DNA from: Sphingomonas echinoides
Lineage (GTDB): Bacteria > Pseudomonadota > Alphaproteobacteria > Sphingomonadales > Sphingomonadaceae
Direction of reading: 5' to 3'
NCBI RefSeq assembly: GCF_029623395.1
Contig: NZ_JAPYKK010000028.1
Location: forward strand, 1-58,123
DNA: 58,123 nucleotides
The position numbers and the translations under genes are program-made. The notes under the pieces are model-generated. The model did not search any database. It had not been told where the DNA came from and saw only the letters and a list, made by a program, of their open reading frames with translations. Position 1 is the first letter of the stretch; every line of letters starts with the position of its first letter. Positions 34,290 to 42,701 of this stretch are shown piece after piece.

Positions 34290-34516
34290 CAGAAAATCCC
34301 TGGGTTTGACTGGATCACCGTCTTGGCCTGATTGTCGAGCCGGTAGACGACCTCCTGCTTCACGTTGATGTTGAGGTTGATCTCGATCGGCTTGTCCGGC
34401 GCATTGATGCTGACACAACCCGTCAACGCCATCGTCAGGCCCGTGATCGCTATCGTCCATTTCATGCGTGTCGTGGTCGGTCGTCCCATGTCCGTCGTCA
34501 ATCCTGTTTCGCTCAT
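34289..34516 (-). CDS. ynbE: YnbE-family outer-membrane lipoprotein
   Basis: A 75-residue lipoprotein; lipobox TMALTGC then VSINAPDKPIEINLNINVKQ and VVYRLDNQAK, a near-diagnostic YnbE pattern. In E. coli it partners YdbH at the outer membrane. The ATG at 34516 overlaps the ydbH stop and has AGGA upstream; starting at the internal ATG at 34465 would give a more typical 58-residue lipoprotein. Confidence 0.88.
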   Translation of the reverse strand: MSETGLTTDMGRPTTTRMKWTIAITGLTMALTGCVSINAPDKPIEINLNINVKQEVVYRLDNQAKTVIQSNPGIF

Positions 34517-37500
34517 GGCACGATCCTGCTTTCCGGAGGCTGAATAACAGGCGGCTCCACCGTGGGGGCTTTCGCCTGCTTGTCCTGTTCCAGCAGCAAG
34601 CTCGGAAGATTGCGCTCGATCAGGCGTTTGGGGTCGTAAAAACTCTGTGCCGAATCAATCAGCTGGCGGAACGGCGCGCTGATCCGGATATTGAACACCA
34701 GCGGCAGCTTCTGGAGCCGGTCGAACAGGAAGTTGCGCTTCGCGCCCTTGCCCTGGCTGATCCCCGAGAATTTGACCTGAGTCAGCATCTCGCCCGCCAG
34801 CGGCCCGTTCATCACCAGCGACAAATTGCGATAGCGCAGCGCCTTGAGCGACTGGAACGCATAATTGCCCCAGAATCCAAGATCCTTCTGCGATAGCTCG
34901 CCGACATAGGCGATCGACCCGCCGCCGGGGCGCACCACCAGCCGCCCGTCGGTGATTCGCCCGCCGGTCGCATCGAACACCATCGGCAACACTCCGTCGA
35001 ACACGCCGGTCGCATCGAGATTCTTGAAATCGAACTGCTGAAGGAATTGCGCCGCTTCCATCCCGCTCACGTGGAAGGTCATCCGCCGCTCCTGCGCCGA
35101 TCCGAAATCGAGCACGGTCGGGTCGAGTCGCAACGATCCCCCCGCGAACGGCCAGCGCCCGTCCTCGATCGCGATTCGCGTCCCCGGCAACAACTGATAG
35201 CGGATCGTCCCGTCGGTCACCGCGACCCCCGGGTTGATGCTCTTGATCGTCACCACTTGCCCCGGCGCGGTCGCCAGCGCGAGCAGGTCGGTGAAGCGCA
35301 GCTCGCCCGCAACCCCCGTCACCGGGCCGAAGGCGGCGGCGAGATCGGTGTTGGCGGTGCGGAACACGCCGTCGCTGGTCAAGTCCTTCGGGCTCCAGCG
35401 GATATGCCCTTCGCCCGTAATCGTCCCCACGACATCGGCCACCACGCCCAGCGTGAGCGGCGTGAGCAACTCGGGCTGGAACTTCGGCCCGAATGTGAGT
35501 CCTGGCACGGTCAGATCGGCATGGCCGGTGCCGGGGGTGAGATCATGGACGATCGCGACATCGGCGACCCGGACATTCTGCGTCGGCTCGTACAGCGCGC
35601 CACCCGCGGTGATCCGGCCCGCCTTCAACGCCAGCGTCACGTCGCGCGCCGCCATCGGCCGGAACCGCGCGACCGCCGCCGCATCCGCCACCGCCATCGT
35701 ACCATCGAGCGACAGCACGCCGCCCCCGAACCGCCAGCCGCCCGCAGCGCCCGACAGCACCAGCGGCACCGCCCCGATCTGCCCACCAGCCCCCGTAAAG
35801 CGCCCGCCAAGTCCGCCAGCCGCCAAGCCTCCGGAAAGGTCGGCGATATCGAGCCGTGTCACGCGCTCGGGCGCGCCCAACCGCAGCGCGACGCCGGTCA
35901 CGCCGAACCGCCCGTCCGCAAGCATCCACCCGGCATGATCGAGCGCAAGCGACACCGGCGACGCGCCAAGGCTCCCCGCCAGCCGCGCGTTCCCGATCCG
36001 CCCTCCGCCGCCCAGCTTCCCACCGGCGAGGCGCACCAGCGCCCCGTCCTGCGGGCACACCGTCACCGCCGAGCGCGGCAGATCGAGCCCGTTGGTCTGC
36101 AGACGCGCGAACCCGATGGCCGAACAACCGGGATTGACCGTCACCGTGCCCTGACCGTCCCAGCGCGCATCGATCGGCAGCGCGAGCGCATCGACTCGCC
36201 CGTCGCCGATCGGTCCACTCAGCGCCACGCGGGTCGCGATATGGCTCGCACCATTGCCCCCGGCGGAAAAAGTCACCGGCGCCAGCTCTAAGAGCGCATT
36301 CCCCGCCGCATACGGCGCGACCACCGCGCGCCCGACGATCGGCGCGCCCGGTCCGGCTTGCGCGATCGTCGCGCGCACCGACGGAAGCCCGCCCCCGGAA
36401 ACGACCGCATCGCCCTGAATCCGCAAACCGCCCGGCCAGCGATAGACGACCCCGCTGTCGCCCGACACCGTCGCCTGCACGCCGGACGCACTCGCCACGT
36501 CAAGCCGCGACACGACGATCTGCCCGTGCTTGCCGTCGATGATCGCAGAAATTGCCGCCGTCGCGTCGATCGAGCGTCCGGCGGCTTGCAGCGCGTCCCC
36601 CAACCGCGCGGCCAGCGGCGCGATCGGCGTTCCCGCTCCCACAGCGCGCAACGGTGCTACGCGCGCGAGCAGCGCGGCGGGGACCGCGACCCGGTCGGCG
36701 CGCACCCGCCCATCGAACGCGAACCCGTCATCGGCATAGCGATATCGCCCCGTGACCCCCGCCCCGCCAGCGCGGACGTCCGGCGTGGAAATCGCGGCCG
36801 ACGCCAGGTCGACCGATCCGGACACATCGTCCATCGATCCGACGAATGCGACGGGCCCGGTCACGTGGCGTACCTGCACGCCGCTACCGCTCGCCGCGTC
36901 CACCGCCAGCCGCGCCTTGCCCTTGAAGTGATCGAGCGTCAGCCCGAGCGCGAGCGTCAGGTCGGCGCGCGCCTTGGCAATTTGCACGTCGCCGCACGTC
37001 CCACGCGCGATCGCGACGGGCCCCGCCACACTCGGCCGCGCCGCATCGATCCGCAGCGCGAGCGCCGCATCGAGCCCGGCGATCGTGCACCGTCCAAAAT
37101 CGAGCGCCACGGCGCGCGCCCCGAGCGTACCGCGGAAGCCGTCGTTCAACTGCCCCTGCCCGGCAACCTGCAGCGCCACCGGACCGTAAGGCGTCGTCAG
37201 CGCAATCCGACCGTCGGCGATTGCCGCACGGACAGCGGGCAGCGCGAACGGCTTGCCCGATGGCGCTGGCAACAGCCGATCGATTGCCCCGAACGACACT
37301 TTAGCGTCCTTCAACGTCGCGCGCAGTGCAACATGCCCGGCGCGAACCGCCCCGACCCCGACGCCCGTAAGCCCGAGCGTGGTATCGACCTCGACCCAGT
37401 CCGCGACCAGATCGGGTCGTGCGGGGTCGCCGATCCGTACGTTGGTCAGCCGCTGTGTATGCAGGCCGATCTGCGCGACCTCATACCGCGCGGGCACGTT

Positions 37501-37677
37501 GGCAGCGCGCAGCGCGTCATCGATGAAATGCTCGGCCACGCGCTTGCGCTCGACCCACAAGACCGCCAGCAGCACGATGACCAGCAGCAGCACGCCAAGC
37601 AGGATCCAGCGCCCCACAGGGCGACGCCGCTCCGTCACCACGGGCGAGACCGATTCCTCGGGGATATCGTCCGTCAC
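34513..37677 (-). CDS. ydbH: YdbH-family AsmA-like intermembrane phospholipid transport protein
   Basis: A 1054-residue protein with one N-terminal membrane helix (WILLGVLLLVIVLLAVLWVE, about 24-43) and a very long beta-rich periplasmic part, as in the AsmA-like TamB/YhdP/YdbH bridges. The C-terminal region (LQQFDFKNLDATGVFDGVLP, GGGSIAYVGELSQKDLGFWG) matches the YdbH family. It probably carries phospholipids from inner to outer membrane with YnbE and YdbL. The start is GTG at 37677, overlapping the TGA of an upstream truncated gene end. Confidence 0.9.
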   Translation of the reverse strand: MTDDIPEESVSPVVTERRRPVGRWILLGVLLLVIVLLAVLWVERKRVAEHFIDDALRAANVPARYEVAQIGLHTQRLTNVRIGDPARPDLVADWVEVDTTLGLTGVGVGAVRAGHVALRATLKDAKVSFGAIDRLLPAPSGKPFALPAVRAAIADGRIALTTPYGPVALQVAGQGQLNDGFRGTLGARAVALDFGRCTIAGLDAALALRIDAARPSVAGPVAIARGTCGDVQIAKARADLTLALGLTLDHFKGKARLAVDAASGSGVQVRHVTGPVAFVGSMDDVSGSVDLASAAISTPDVRAGGAGVTGRYRYADDGFAFDGRVRADRVAVPAALLARVAPLRAVGAGTPIAPLAARLGDALQAAGRSIDATAAISAIIDGKHGQIVVSRLDVASASGVQATVSGDSGVVYRWPGGLRIQGDAVVSGGGLPSVRATIAQAGPGAPIVGRAVVAPYAAGNALLELAPVTFSAGGNGASHIATRVALSGPIGDGRVDALALPIDARWDGQGTVTVNPGCSAIGFARLQTNGLDLPRSAVTVCPQDGALVRLAGGKLGGGGRIGNARLAGSLGASPVSLALDHAGWMLADGRFGVTGVALRLGAPERVTRLDIADLSGGLAAGGLGGRFTGAGGQIGAVPLVLSGAAGGWRFGGGVLSLDGTMAVADAAAVARFRPMAARDVTLALKAGRITAGGALYEPTQNVRVADVAIVHDLTPGTGHADLTVPGLTFGPKFQPELLTPLTLGVVADVVGTITGEGHIRWSPKDLTSDGVFRTANTDLAAAFGPVTGVAGELRFTDLLALATAPGQVVTIKSINPGVAVTDGTIRYQLLPGTRIAIEDGRWPFAGGSLRLDPTVLDFGSAQERRMTFHVSGMEAAQFLQQFDFKNLDATGVFDGVLPMVFDATGGRITDGRLVVRPGGGSIAYVGELSQKDLGFWGNYAFQSLKALRYRNLSLVMNGPLAGEMLTQVKFSGISQGKGAKRNFLFDRLQKLPLVFNIRISAPFRQLIDSAQSFYDPKRLIERNLPSLLLEQDKQAKAPTVEPPVIQPPESRIVP

Positions 37678-37866
37678 GCCGTCATCATCACCCGCAGTGC
37701 TTGCGCGGCGACCTTAGCCGCCCGCGCCGGTTGTTCAACCGCCGTTGCGCTTTGCTTCCCATTCGCAACCGCAGCACCGGTGACGGTGCGCGCCGCAAAG
37801 GCGCCTCGCAGCAAGAACCAGGGCGCGACCCGATACCCGACCGTTTCGAAAGAACCGCCGAACGGC
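37674..37866 (-). pseudogene. Truncated 3' end of an upstream gene, still coupled to ydbH
   Basis: Reading the minus strand in one frame gives an open C terminus without a start: residues include SFETVGYRVAPWFLLRGAFA, then ARTVTGAAVANGKQSATAVE, and it stops at a TGA that overlaps the ydbH GTG (GTGA), as in a coupled operon. No plausible start codon lies upstream; the frame runs into the next gene and repeat-like DNA near 37870. The best explanation is a former operon gene cut by a deletion or insertion. The family was not recognised. Confidence 0.45.
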
Positions 37867-37888
37867 CGAGATTGATGGAAAGCGGACC

Positions 37889-38137
37889 TTAACTCTTTAA
37901 GATCGACACAAGACTAGTGAAAGCATCGACGTTCGCTTTCTGATGCGAAAGCACCCCGGCAGTAATATCCTGCGTAGTTCCATCCGGCATGACAAGCTGC
38001 GCCTTCACTCCACCATTACTGAAGAGATCGACCTGTCGCAGTGCTTCTTCACGCTGCTCGTTCGCCCATTCGATTACGTCATCTGGTGATTTCATCGTCC
38101 GTAATCCCGCTCCGTCGTCGACATCGTAGCACGGCAT
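37889..38137 (-). CDS. Small hypothetical protein
   Basis: An 82-residue, mainly hydrophilic protein. It has an acidic start (MPCYDVDDGAG), a helical middle (VIEWANEQREEALRQVDLFS) and a short strand region QLVMPDGTTQDIT. The ATG at 38137 has GGAAG about 10 bases upstream; an ATG 15 codons earlier lies inside a hairpin and is less likely. No family recognised. Base composition looks less GC-rich than the flanking core genes. Confidence 0.5.
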   Translation of the reverse strand: MPCYDVDDGAGLRTMKSPDDVIEWANEQREEALRQVDLFSNGGVKAQLVMPDGTTQDITAGVLSHQKANVDAFTSLVSILKS

Positions 38138-38462
38138 TAAGTCATGCTTCCAGGGTCCTCTTGGGGGCGATTGCAGACTCACCGATTTGGGTGAGTTGAC
38201 GGTGGCGAACGTGAAATCCCTGGTTGCCGAATGTCTCGCACGGCACGTACCGCGGCTCGCGCAGGTCGGCCGTCAACGCAGACCCGACGCTTCGATCACC
38301 CCCTGTCATCGCCGTCGGCGCGGGATCGGCGCGTAACGCCCTCGTCATGGCAAAGCCGAAAGGGGACTGCGTCAATCGTCCGGCATCCCCGAACCCTTAC
38401 CCGGACAAGATTCGCGATACAAAACATGGACAAATCGGGTACGAACCGGTTAGCGCGCACCG
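38138..38462. other. Intergenic stretch with a hairpin, no supported gene
   Basis: A 325-base gap between divergent small genes. ACTCACC-GATTTG-GGTGAGT (38177-38196) is a perfect 7-base-stem hairpin. The remainder contains stop-less reading frames without a ribosome-binding site or plausible protein; such sequence resembles dispersed intergenic debris. No convincing promoter pair was found. Confidence 0.5.
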
Positions 38463-39008
38463 ATGTCGGCGCTGATGTTTCTCCTGATTGCGGTCCTTCT
38501 GGCGTTTGAAACCGGGGGCGGTGAAGGGGGCGGGCCGTGGTTCCTGATTGCGACAGTGGTCAGCGCTACGGCGGCGGGCATCAAACTCCCGGACCTCGAT
38601 TCGCGTCTTCGGCTGGGGCATCGCAGCGCTTTGCTGCATGGGGTTTTGCCACCCTTCGTAGCGCTCCTCGATCATCGAACATGGGCGATCGCCGCAGGCC
38701 TGGGCTTCGGGATCGGATTCCATCTCGTGGCAGATCTGTTTCCCGGTCAAATGCGCGGCTTCGCGACGATCAAGCTGCCGCTGTGGGGCGCGATCGGCGC
38801 TGGCGCGTCGTATCTCTGGATCATCGCCAATGCCGCAGGAACGCTGCTGGGCGGCCTCGTGGTGCTGACCTTCATCGCCGACGGAAGCGTTCTGGCAATC
38901 GCGCTGGCGGCCGTCAGCCTTCTGGGCGTCGCCTATCTGCTGCGCGCGGAGGGTGGTTTGTGGGCGCTGATGATGTTCGCCATCCTGGGGTGGCTTGCGA
39001 CCCGGTAG
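38463..39008 (+). CDS. YdjM-like metal-binding membrane protein (LexA-regulated superfamily type)
   Basis: A 181-residue membrane protein with four to five helices. KLPDLDSRLRLGHRSALLHG (about 41-60) provides Asp44, Asp46, His53 and His59, and GFHLVADLFPG (85-95) gives His87 and Asp91. This spaced pattern of paired Asp, His-Arg-Ser-x-x-x-x-His and His-x-x-x-Asp in a hydrophobic protein resembles the YdjM/DUF457 family (PF04307), thought to be membrane-bound metal-dependent hydrolases. No strong ribosome-binding site is visible before the ATG. It sits in an accessory patch. Confidence 0.55.
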   Translation: MSALMFLLIAVLLAFETGGGEGGGPWFLIATVVSATAAGIKLPDLDSRLRLGHRSALLHGVLPPFVALLDHRTWAIAAGLGFGIGFHLVADLFPGQMRGFATIKLPLWGAIGAGASYLWIIANAAGTLLGGLVVLTFIADGSVLAIALAAVSLLGVAYLLRAEGGLWALMMFAILGWLATR

Positions 39009-39313
39009 CACCAGGGACCAAAGGCAACGGGCTGTAATCGGGCGTTTCCAGTCCGTCCGCTCCGCCGCCCGAAAATCTGCCAGTCCGCTTTCAGGAACCG
39101 GGGTCGCATTCAGCGTGCCTGAAGGTCGCGACGTGGTGGAGAGCGGACGTTCGCTTTCGGGAAGGCGGTGGAGGCAACCGACGTTGCCGGTGGGGTGCCG
39201 CCCTTTCTCAAAATCGATACTGAAACGGGAGAGGCGAGGTTTGATGGCAAGAAGCAGGACGCCCGCGAGCATGAGGCAGGCCATAGGATCATAAGACCTG
39301 CAGGAGTTCGTTA
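39009..39313. other. Intergenic stretch with inverted GCGGAC-type motifs
   Basis: A 305-base gap. GTCCGCTTTC near 39085 and GAGAGCGGACGTTCGCTTTC near 39135 are inverted/direct versions of a short motif that also appears next to the truncated gene end at about 37877 (GGAAAGCGGACC). It looks like dispersed repeat debris; I see no gene. GGAG near the end belongs to the next gene. Confidence 0.45.
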
Positions 39314-39793
39314 ATGTCCTTTCGCGTTCTGGGGATCGACCCCGGCCAGTTCAGTCATCTTTACGGTCTTTCCGATGCCGATCTAGCCGCTGTAGGAGCA
39401 AAACGGTACGTCGTGGATACCGAACCAGGCTTTCCCGATCGCGTTGAAGTCCGCGATATGAACATCGGGGAGCACGCGATCTTGTTGAATTACGAGCATC
39501 AGCCGGCCGACACGCCGTACCGTTCGCGGCACGCTATCTTTGTACGCGAAGGTGCCCATCGCGCGCTCGATGCGATCGACGTCATTCCAGATGTGCTTCG
39601 CATCCGTCCTATCTCGCTCCGCGGATTCAGCGAGAACGGTGAGATGGTGGATGCCGACCTTGTGGACGGGAATGCCCTTGCGCCGCTCATTGAGCGGTTC
39701 TTCGAGAAACCTGTTATCGCCTACTTACAGGCGCATTACGCGAAACGCGGCTGCTACGCCGCCCGGATCGTCCGCGCTGATTTTCCCCTTTAG
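39314..39793 (+). CDS. DUF1203 domain protein
   Basis: A 159-residue protein clearly of the DUF1203 family (PF06718): LGIDPGQFSHLYGLSDADLA, then LLNYEHQPADTPYRSRHAIF, then MVDADLVDGNALAPLIERFF and AHYAKRGCYAARIVRADF. Function unknown; it is often near stress or small-molecule genes. GGAG lies 9 bases before the ATG. It lies within the accessory patch but is a family common in sphingomonads. Confidence 0.85.
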   Translation: MSFRVLGIDPGQFSHLYGLSDADLAAVGAKRYVVDTEPGFPDRVEVRDMNIGEHAILLNYEHQPADTPYRSRHAIFVREGAHRALDAIDVIPDVLRIRPISLRGFSENGEMVDADLVDGNALAPLIERFFEKPVIAYLQAHYAKRGCYAARIVRADFPL

Positions 39794-39822
39794 GAGCCCA
39801 TTGTGGGACCGTCCCTTTGGCA

Positions 39823-39855
39823 GGGGTGCCGGTAGTCGTCCCGGCATCCCCTTTC
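39823..39855 (+). terminator. Possible terminator after the DUF1203 gene
   Basis: GGGGTGCCGG, seven-base loop, then CCCGGCATCCCC form a stem with one bulge, followed by TTT. It starts 30 bases after the stop codon of the DUF1203 gene. The T-run is short. Confidence 0.4.
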
Positions 39856-40030
39856 CCGAAATCTGTTCCCGCTTGCTCATTCCCGAATTTGCCAGTCGGA
39901 GATGGGAAACCGGGAACGATCGCACTTTATGAAGGGCTGCTTTCAGATCATCAGGTTGGGAGTCCAAGATTGGGCGTTAGCAGCCAGGCTGCGCCATAAG
40001 TCTATGGCCGAAAGCGAGCCCCCTCCTCAC

Positions 40031-40100
40031 CCCGTTCGCTTCGAGCGAAGTCGAGAAGCCAGACACATCGCCCGTTTCTCGACGACGCGCGAAACGACCG
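40031..40100. repeat. Intergenic inverted repeat, variant with TCGAGAA arms
   Basis: CCGTTCGCTTCGAGCGAAGT and GAGAAGCC in the left arm are answered by a decayed right arm TTTCTCGACGACGCGCGAAA near 40074-40093. It lies in the 329-base gap between the convergent DUF1203 gene and methyltransferase gene; the rest of the gap (39856-40030) shows no gene. Confidence 0.55.
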
Positions 40101-40122
40101 GGTCGATGCGACGAAGACGCCG

Positions 40123-40986
40123 CTATTTCGACCAGCGCACGAAGATCGCGGTCGGCAACAGCAACCCGCGCGCTTCCTCGCGCACCGCCATCTCGCCGAC
40201 CTCGACCGTCCCGCCAAGATCCGCCAGCGCCTGCCGCACCAGCTCGCCGATCGCGAGCGCGGACATCCGCACCGCATAGACCGTCAGCACCAGGAACTTG
40301 CTCTCCGCATCGAGCAACGCGCGGCAATCCGCGATCAGCGCCGGGAGATTTTCCTCCAGCCGCCACACCTCGCCCTCCGGCCCGCGCCCGAACTTGGGCG
40401 GATCGAGGAAGATCCCGTCATAGCGCCGCCCGCGCCGCACTTCGCGCGCGGCGAATTTGGCGGCATCGTCGACCATCCAGCGGATCGGGCGATCCGCCAT
40501 GTCGGACAGGAAGGCGTTCGACTTGCCCGCCTCGACCGATTTCTTCGACGCATCGACATGCGTCATCCGCGCGCCCTTCGCGGCGAGCGCGAGCGTACCG
40601 ACCCCGGTATAGCCGAACAGGTTGAGCACCTCGTCGCCCTCGGCCACGCGCCCACGCATCCACGCCCATTGCGCGGCCATGTCGGGGAAGAAGGCGAGAT
40701 GCCGGAACGGGGTGTTCTGCGCGAGGAACAGCAGTTCCTCCCAGCGCACATGCCAGCCCCCGCGCGGCACGTCCTTCGACAGATGCCACTTGCCGCCGCC
40801 ATCCTCGTCGGACGCGCCGATGAAGTCGCCATCGGCTTCCCAGCGATCGGACGCAGGGGCCCACATCGCCTGCGGCTCGGGCCGGATGAAGCGGAAGCGG
40901 CCATAGCGTTCGAGCTTGCGGCCATGGCCCGAGTCGACCAGCCCGTAATCCGCCCAGGGTTCGGTGATGAGCGTAAGGAGCGTCAT
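40123..40986 (-). CDS. RlmI-like class I SAM-dependent methyltransferase
   Basis: A 287-residue enzyme of the S-adenosylmethionine-dependent methyltransferase group PF10672, which includes the 23S rRNA methyltransferase RlmI. VLNLFGYTGVGTLALAAKGA (about 118-137) is the SAM-binding loop, MTHVDASKKSVEAGKSNA the acidic strand, and YDGIFLDPPKFGRG the DPPxF catalytic motif. Target is probably RNA but not proven. A ribosome-binding AGGA lies 8 bases upstream, contributed by the end of an intergenic element. Confidence 0.85.
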   Translation of the reverse strand: MTLLTLITEPWADYGLVDSGHGRKLERYGRFRFIRPEPQAMWAPASDRWEADGDFIGASDEDGGGKWHLSKDVPRGGWHVRWEELLFLAQNTPFRHLAFFPDMAAQWAWMRGRVAEGDEVLNLFGYTGVGTLALAAKGARMTHVDASKKSVEAGKSNAFLSDMADRPIRWMVDDAAKFAAREVRRGRRYDGIFLDPPKFGRGPEGEVWRLEENLPALIADCRALLDAESKFLVLTVYAVRMSALAIGELVRQALADLGGTVEVGEMAVREEARGLLLPTAIFVRWSK

Positions 40987-41153
40987 GCGAAGTTCCTCAG
41001 CGCCCTGGAAGGGGAGGGTTGGGGGTGGGTCGGTATGAAGAGAGGGCAGGCTCCGCCACGGGCCCCTCCCTTCCAGGAAGGGGAGAAGAGAGCGCGTCGC
41101 CCCGCCGCTACCGCCCGATCAAAACCTTCGGCAATAATGGAGACAAGCGTCAT
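40983..41153 (-). CDS. Possible small ORF made by duplication, coupled to the methyltransferase gene
   Basis: A 56-residue frame starting at 41153 with a good GGGAGGA sequence 7 bases upstream. It begins MTLVSIIAEGF, resembling the start of the methyltransferase (MTLLTLITEPW), then continues into repeat-derived residues (FSPSWKGGARGGACPLF). Its TGA overlaps the methyltransferase ATG. It probably arose when an intergenic element plus the first codons were duplicated. Whether it is translated as a leader is unknown. Confidence 0.3.
   Translation of the reverse strand: MTLVSIIAEGFDRAVAAGRRALFSPSWKGGARGGACPLFIPTHPQPSPSRALRNFA
40987..41090. repeat. Copy 1 of an intergenic element upstream of the methyltransferase gene
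   Basis: Left arm contains CCCTGGAAGGGGAGGGTTGG, right arm CCCCTCCCTTCCAGGAAGGG; they pair as a long stem. The terminal AGGA (minus strand) lies just before the methyltransferase ATG. A second, very similar copy in the same orientation follows at 41154-41272. Confidence 0.7.
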
Positions 41154-41272
41154 TCGAAGCTCCTCCCCTCCCTGGAAGGGAGGGGTTGGGGGTGGGTAGG
41201 TGTGAAGAGAGGGCAGACTCCGCCACGAGCCGACCCACACTCGGCGCCTCCCTTCCAGGCAGGGGAGACAAC
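41154..41272. repeat. Copy 2 of the same intergenic element
   Basis: CTCCTCCCCTCCCTGGAAGG opens the left arm, with GGGTTGGGGGTGGG then a middle AGAGAGGGCAGACTCCGCCA nearly identical to copy 1 (AGAGAGGGCAGGCTCCGCCA), and CCTCCCTTCCAGGCAGGGGA as the right arm. Tandem direct copies of an intergenic element are unusual; the duplication seems to include the start-codon region of the methyltransferase gene. Confidence 0.7.
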
Positions 41273-41289
41273 GACACAACAACGCGCTG

Positions 41290-42690
41290 TCATTTTGCCG
41301 TCGCGCGCTCGGCGATATAGGCGGTCACCGCCTCGAACGTTCCCGGCAACGTCTCATAGCGCTCCTCGCGATCGAACAGATCGCCGATCCGCGCGGGCAA
41401 GCTCGGGCGCTGCCCGGTCGCGCGTTCCACCGCATCGCGAAACTTCGCGGGATGCGCGGTCGCGAGCGTCACCACCGGCACGTCCGCGGGAAGCCCCGAC
41501 CGGTGCGCCGCGGCCAGCCCGATCGCGGTGTGCGGATCGATCACCTGCCCGCTCCGCTCGCACGTCCGCCGCATCGCCAGCGCCATGTCGTCGAGATCGA
41601 TACTGTCGCTGGCGAACAATGACGCCGCGCCGTCGCGCTGCGCATTGGTCAGCTGCATCGCGCGCGATGCCTCGAACCCCTGCATCTGCGCAGCCAGCGC
41701 ATGCCCGTCGCGCCCGCCGAGATCGAACAGCAATCGCTCGAAATTGCTCGACACCTGAATGTCCATCGACGGGCTCGGCGTCGGGATGACGCTCCGGCTC
41801 GAATAATCCCCGGTCGACAGCGCCCGCGCGAGGATGTCGTTGACGTTGGTGGCGACGATCAGCTTGGCGACCGGCAGTCCCATCTTGGCGGCGACATAGC
41901 CAGCGAACACATCGCCGAAATTGCCCGTCGGCACCGAGAAAGCGACCGGCCGCTCGGGCGCACCCAGCCGGACCGCCGAGTAGAAATAATAGACCACCTG
42001 CGCCATCAGCCGCGCCCAGTTGATCGAATTGACCGCCGACAGCGCGAACTTGCCCGAAAAAGCGTCGTCGTTGAACATCGCCTTCACCAGCGCCTGCGCA
42101 TCGTCGAAACTGGCGTCTTCCAGCGCGATATTGTAGATATTCGGCGCGATAACGGTGGTCATCTGGCGTCTTTGGACGTCCGATACGCGTCCTTTGGGGT
42201 GGAGCATGAACACGTCGACCCCGGCGCGCCCGGCAAGCGCATCGATCGCCGCCGATCCGGTATCGCCCGAAGTTGCGCCAATCACGGTCAATTGCTGGCT
42301 CGTTCCGGTCAGGAAACGTTCGAAAAGCAACCCGAGCAGCTGCAAAGCGACGTCTTTGAACGCAAGCGTCGGCCCGTGGAACAGCTCGAGCAGCCAGTGC
42401 TGCGCATCCAGCTGCACCAGCGGCACGACCGCAGCGTGCGCGAACCGCCCATAGGCCTGCGTACAGAGCGCCCGCAGATCATCCTCGCTGATCGCGTCGC
42501 CGACGAACGGCAGCATCACCTGCACCGCCGTCTCGACGTAGGACAGCCCGCGCATGCCGGCAATCTGCTCGGGCGTGAAAGCGGGCCATGTCTCAGGGAC
42601 ATACAATCCGCCGTCGCTTGCCAGTCCGGCAAGCGTCACGTCACGGAAATCGAGAGTCGGCGCGGAGCCGCGCGTGCTGATATAGCGCAT
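41290..42690 (-). CDS. thrC: Threonine synthase
   Basis: A 466-residue PLP enzyme converting O-phosphohomoserine to threonine. The start MRYISTRGSAPTLDFRDV and GLASDGGLYVPETW are standard; the PLP lysine is in GPTLAFKDVALQLLG (about residue 115), GATSGDTGSAAIDAL binds the phosphate, and PTGNFGDVFAGYVA the substrate region. It is 11 bases after the SURF1 gene, so may be cotranscribed with the cox operon. Confidence 0.95.
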   Translation of the reverse strand: MRYISTRGSAPTLDFRDVTLAGLASDGGLYVPETWPAFTPEQIAGMRGLSYVETAVQVMLPFVGDAISEDDLRALCTQAYGRFAHAAVVPLVQLDAQHWLLELFHGPTLAFKDVALQLLGLLFERFLTGTSQQLTVIGATSGDTGSAAIDALAGRAGVDVFMLHPKGRVSDVQRRQMTTVIAPNIYNIALEDASFDDAQALVKAMFNDDAFSGKFALSAVNSINWARLMAQVVYYFYSAVRLGAPERPVAFSVPTGNFGDVFAGYVAAKMGLPVAKLIVATNVNDILARALSTGDYSSRSVIPTPSPSMDIQVSSNFERLLFDLGGRDGHALAAQMQGFEASRAMQLTNAQRDGAASLFASDSIDLDDMALAMRRTCERSGQVIDPHTAIGLAAAHRSGLPADVPVVTLATAHPAKFRDAVERATGQRPSLPARIGDLFDREERYETLPGTFEAVTAYIAERATAK

Positions 42691-42701
42691 GGGGACTGCG
42701 G

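Noticed and set aside
38142..38375. 77-codon minus-strand frame in the gap before the YdjM-like gene
   Set aside because: No ribosome-binding site, overlaps a hairpin and looks like dispersed intergenic debris rather than a protein.
38397..39284. Long minus-strand open frame (295 codons) opposite the YdjM-like gene
   Set aside because: Its residues have the composition of a shadow frame, it spans two intergenic gaps and a credible gene on the other strand, and it has no ribosome-binding site.
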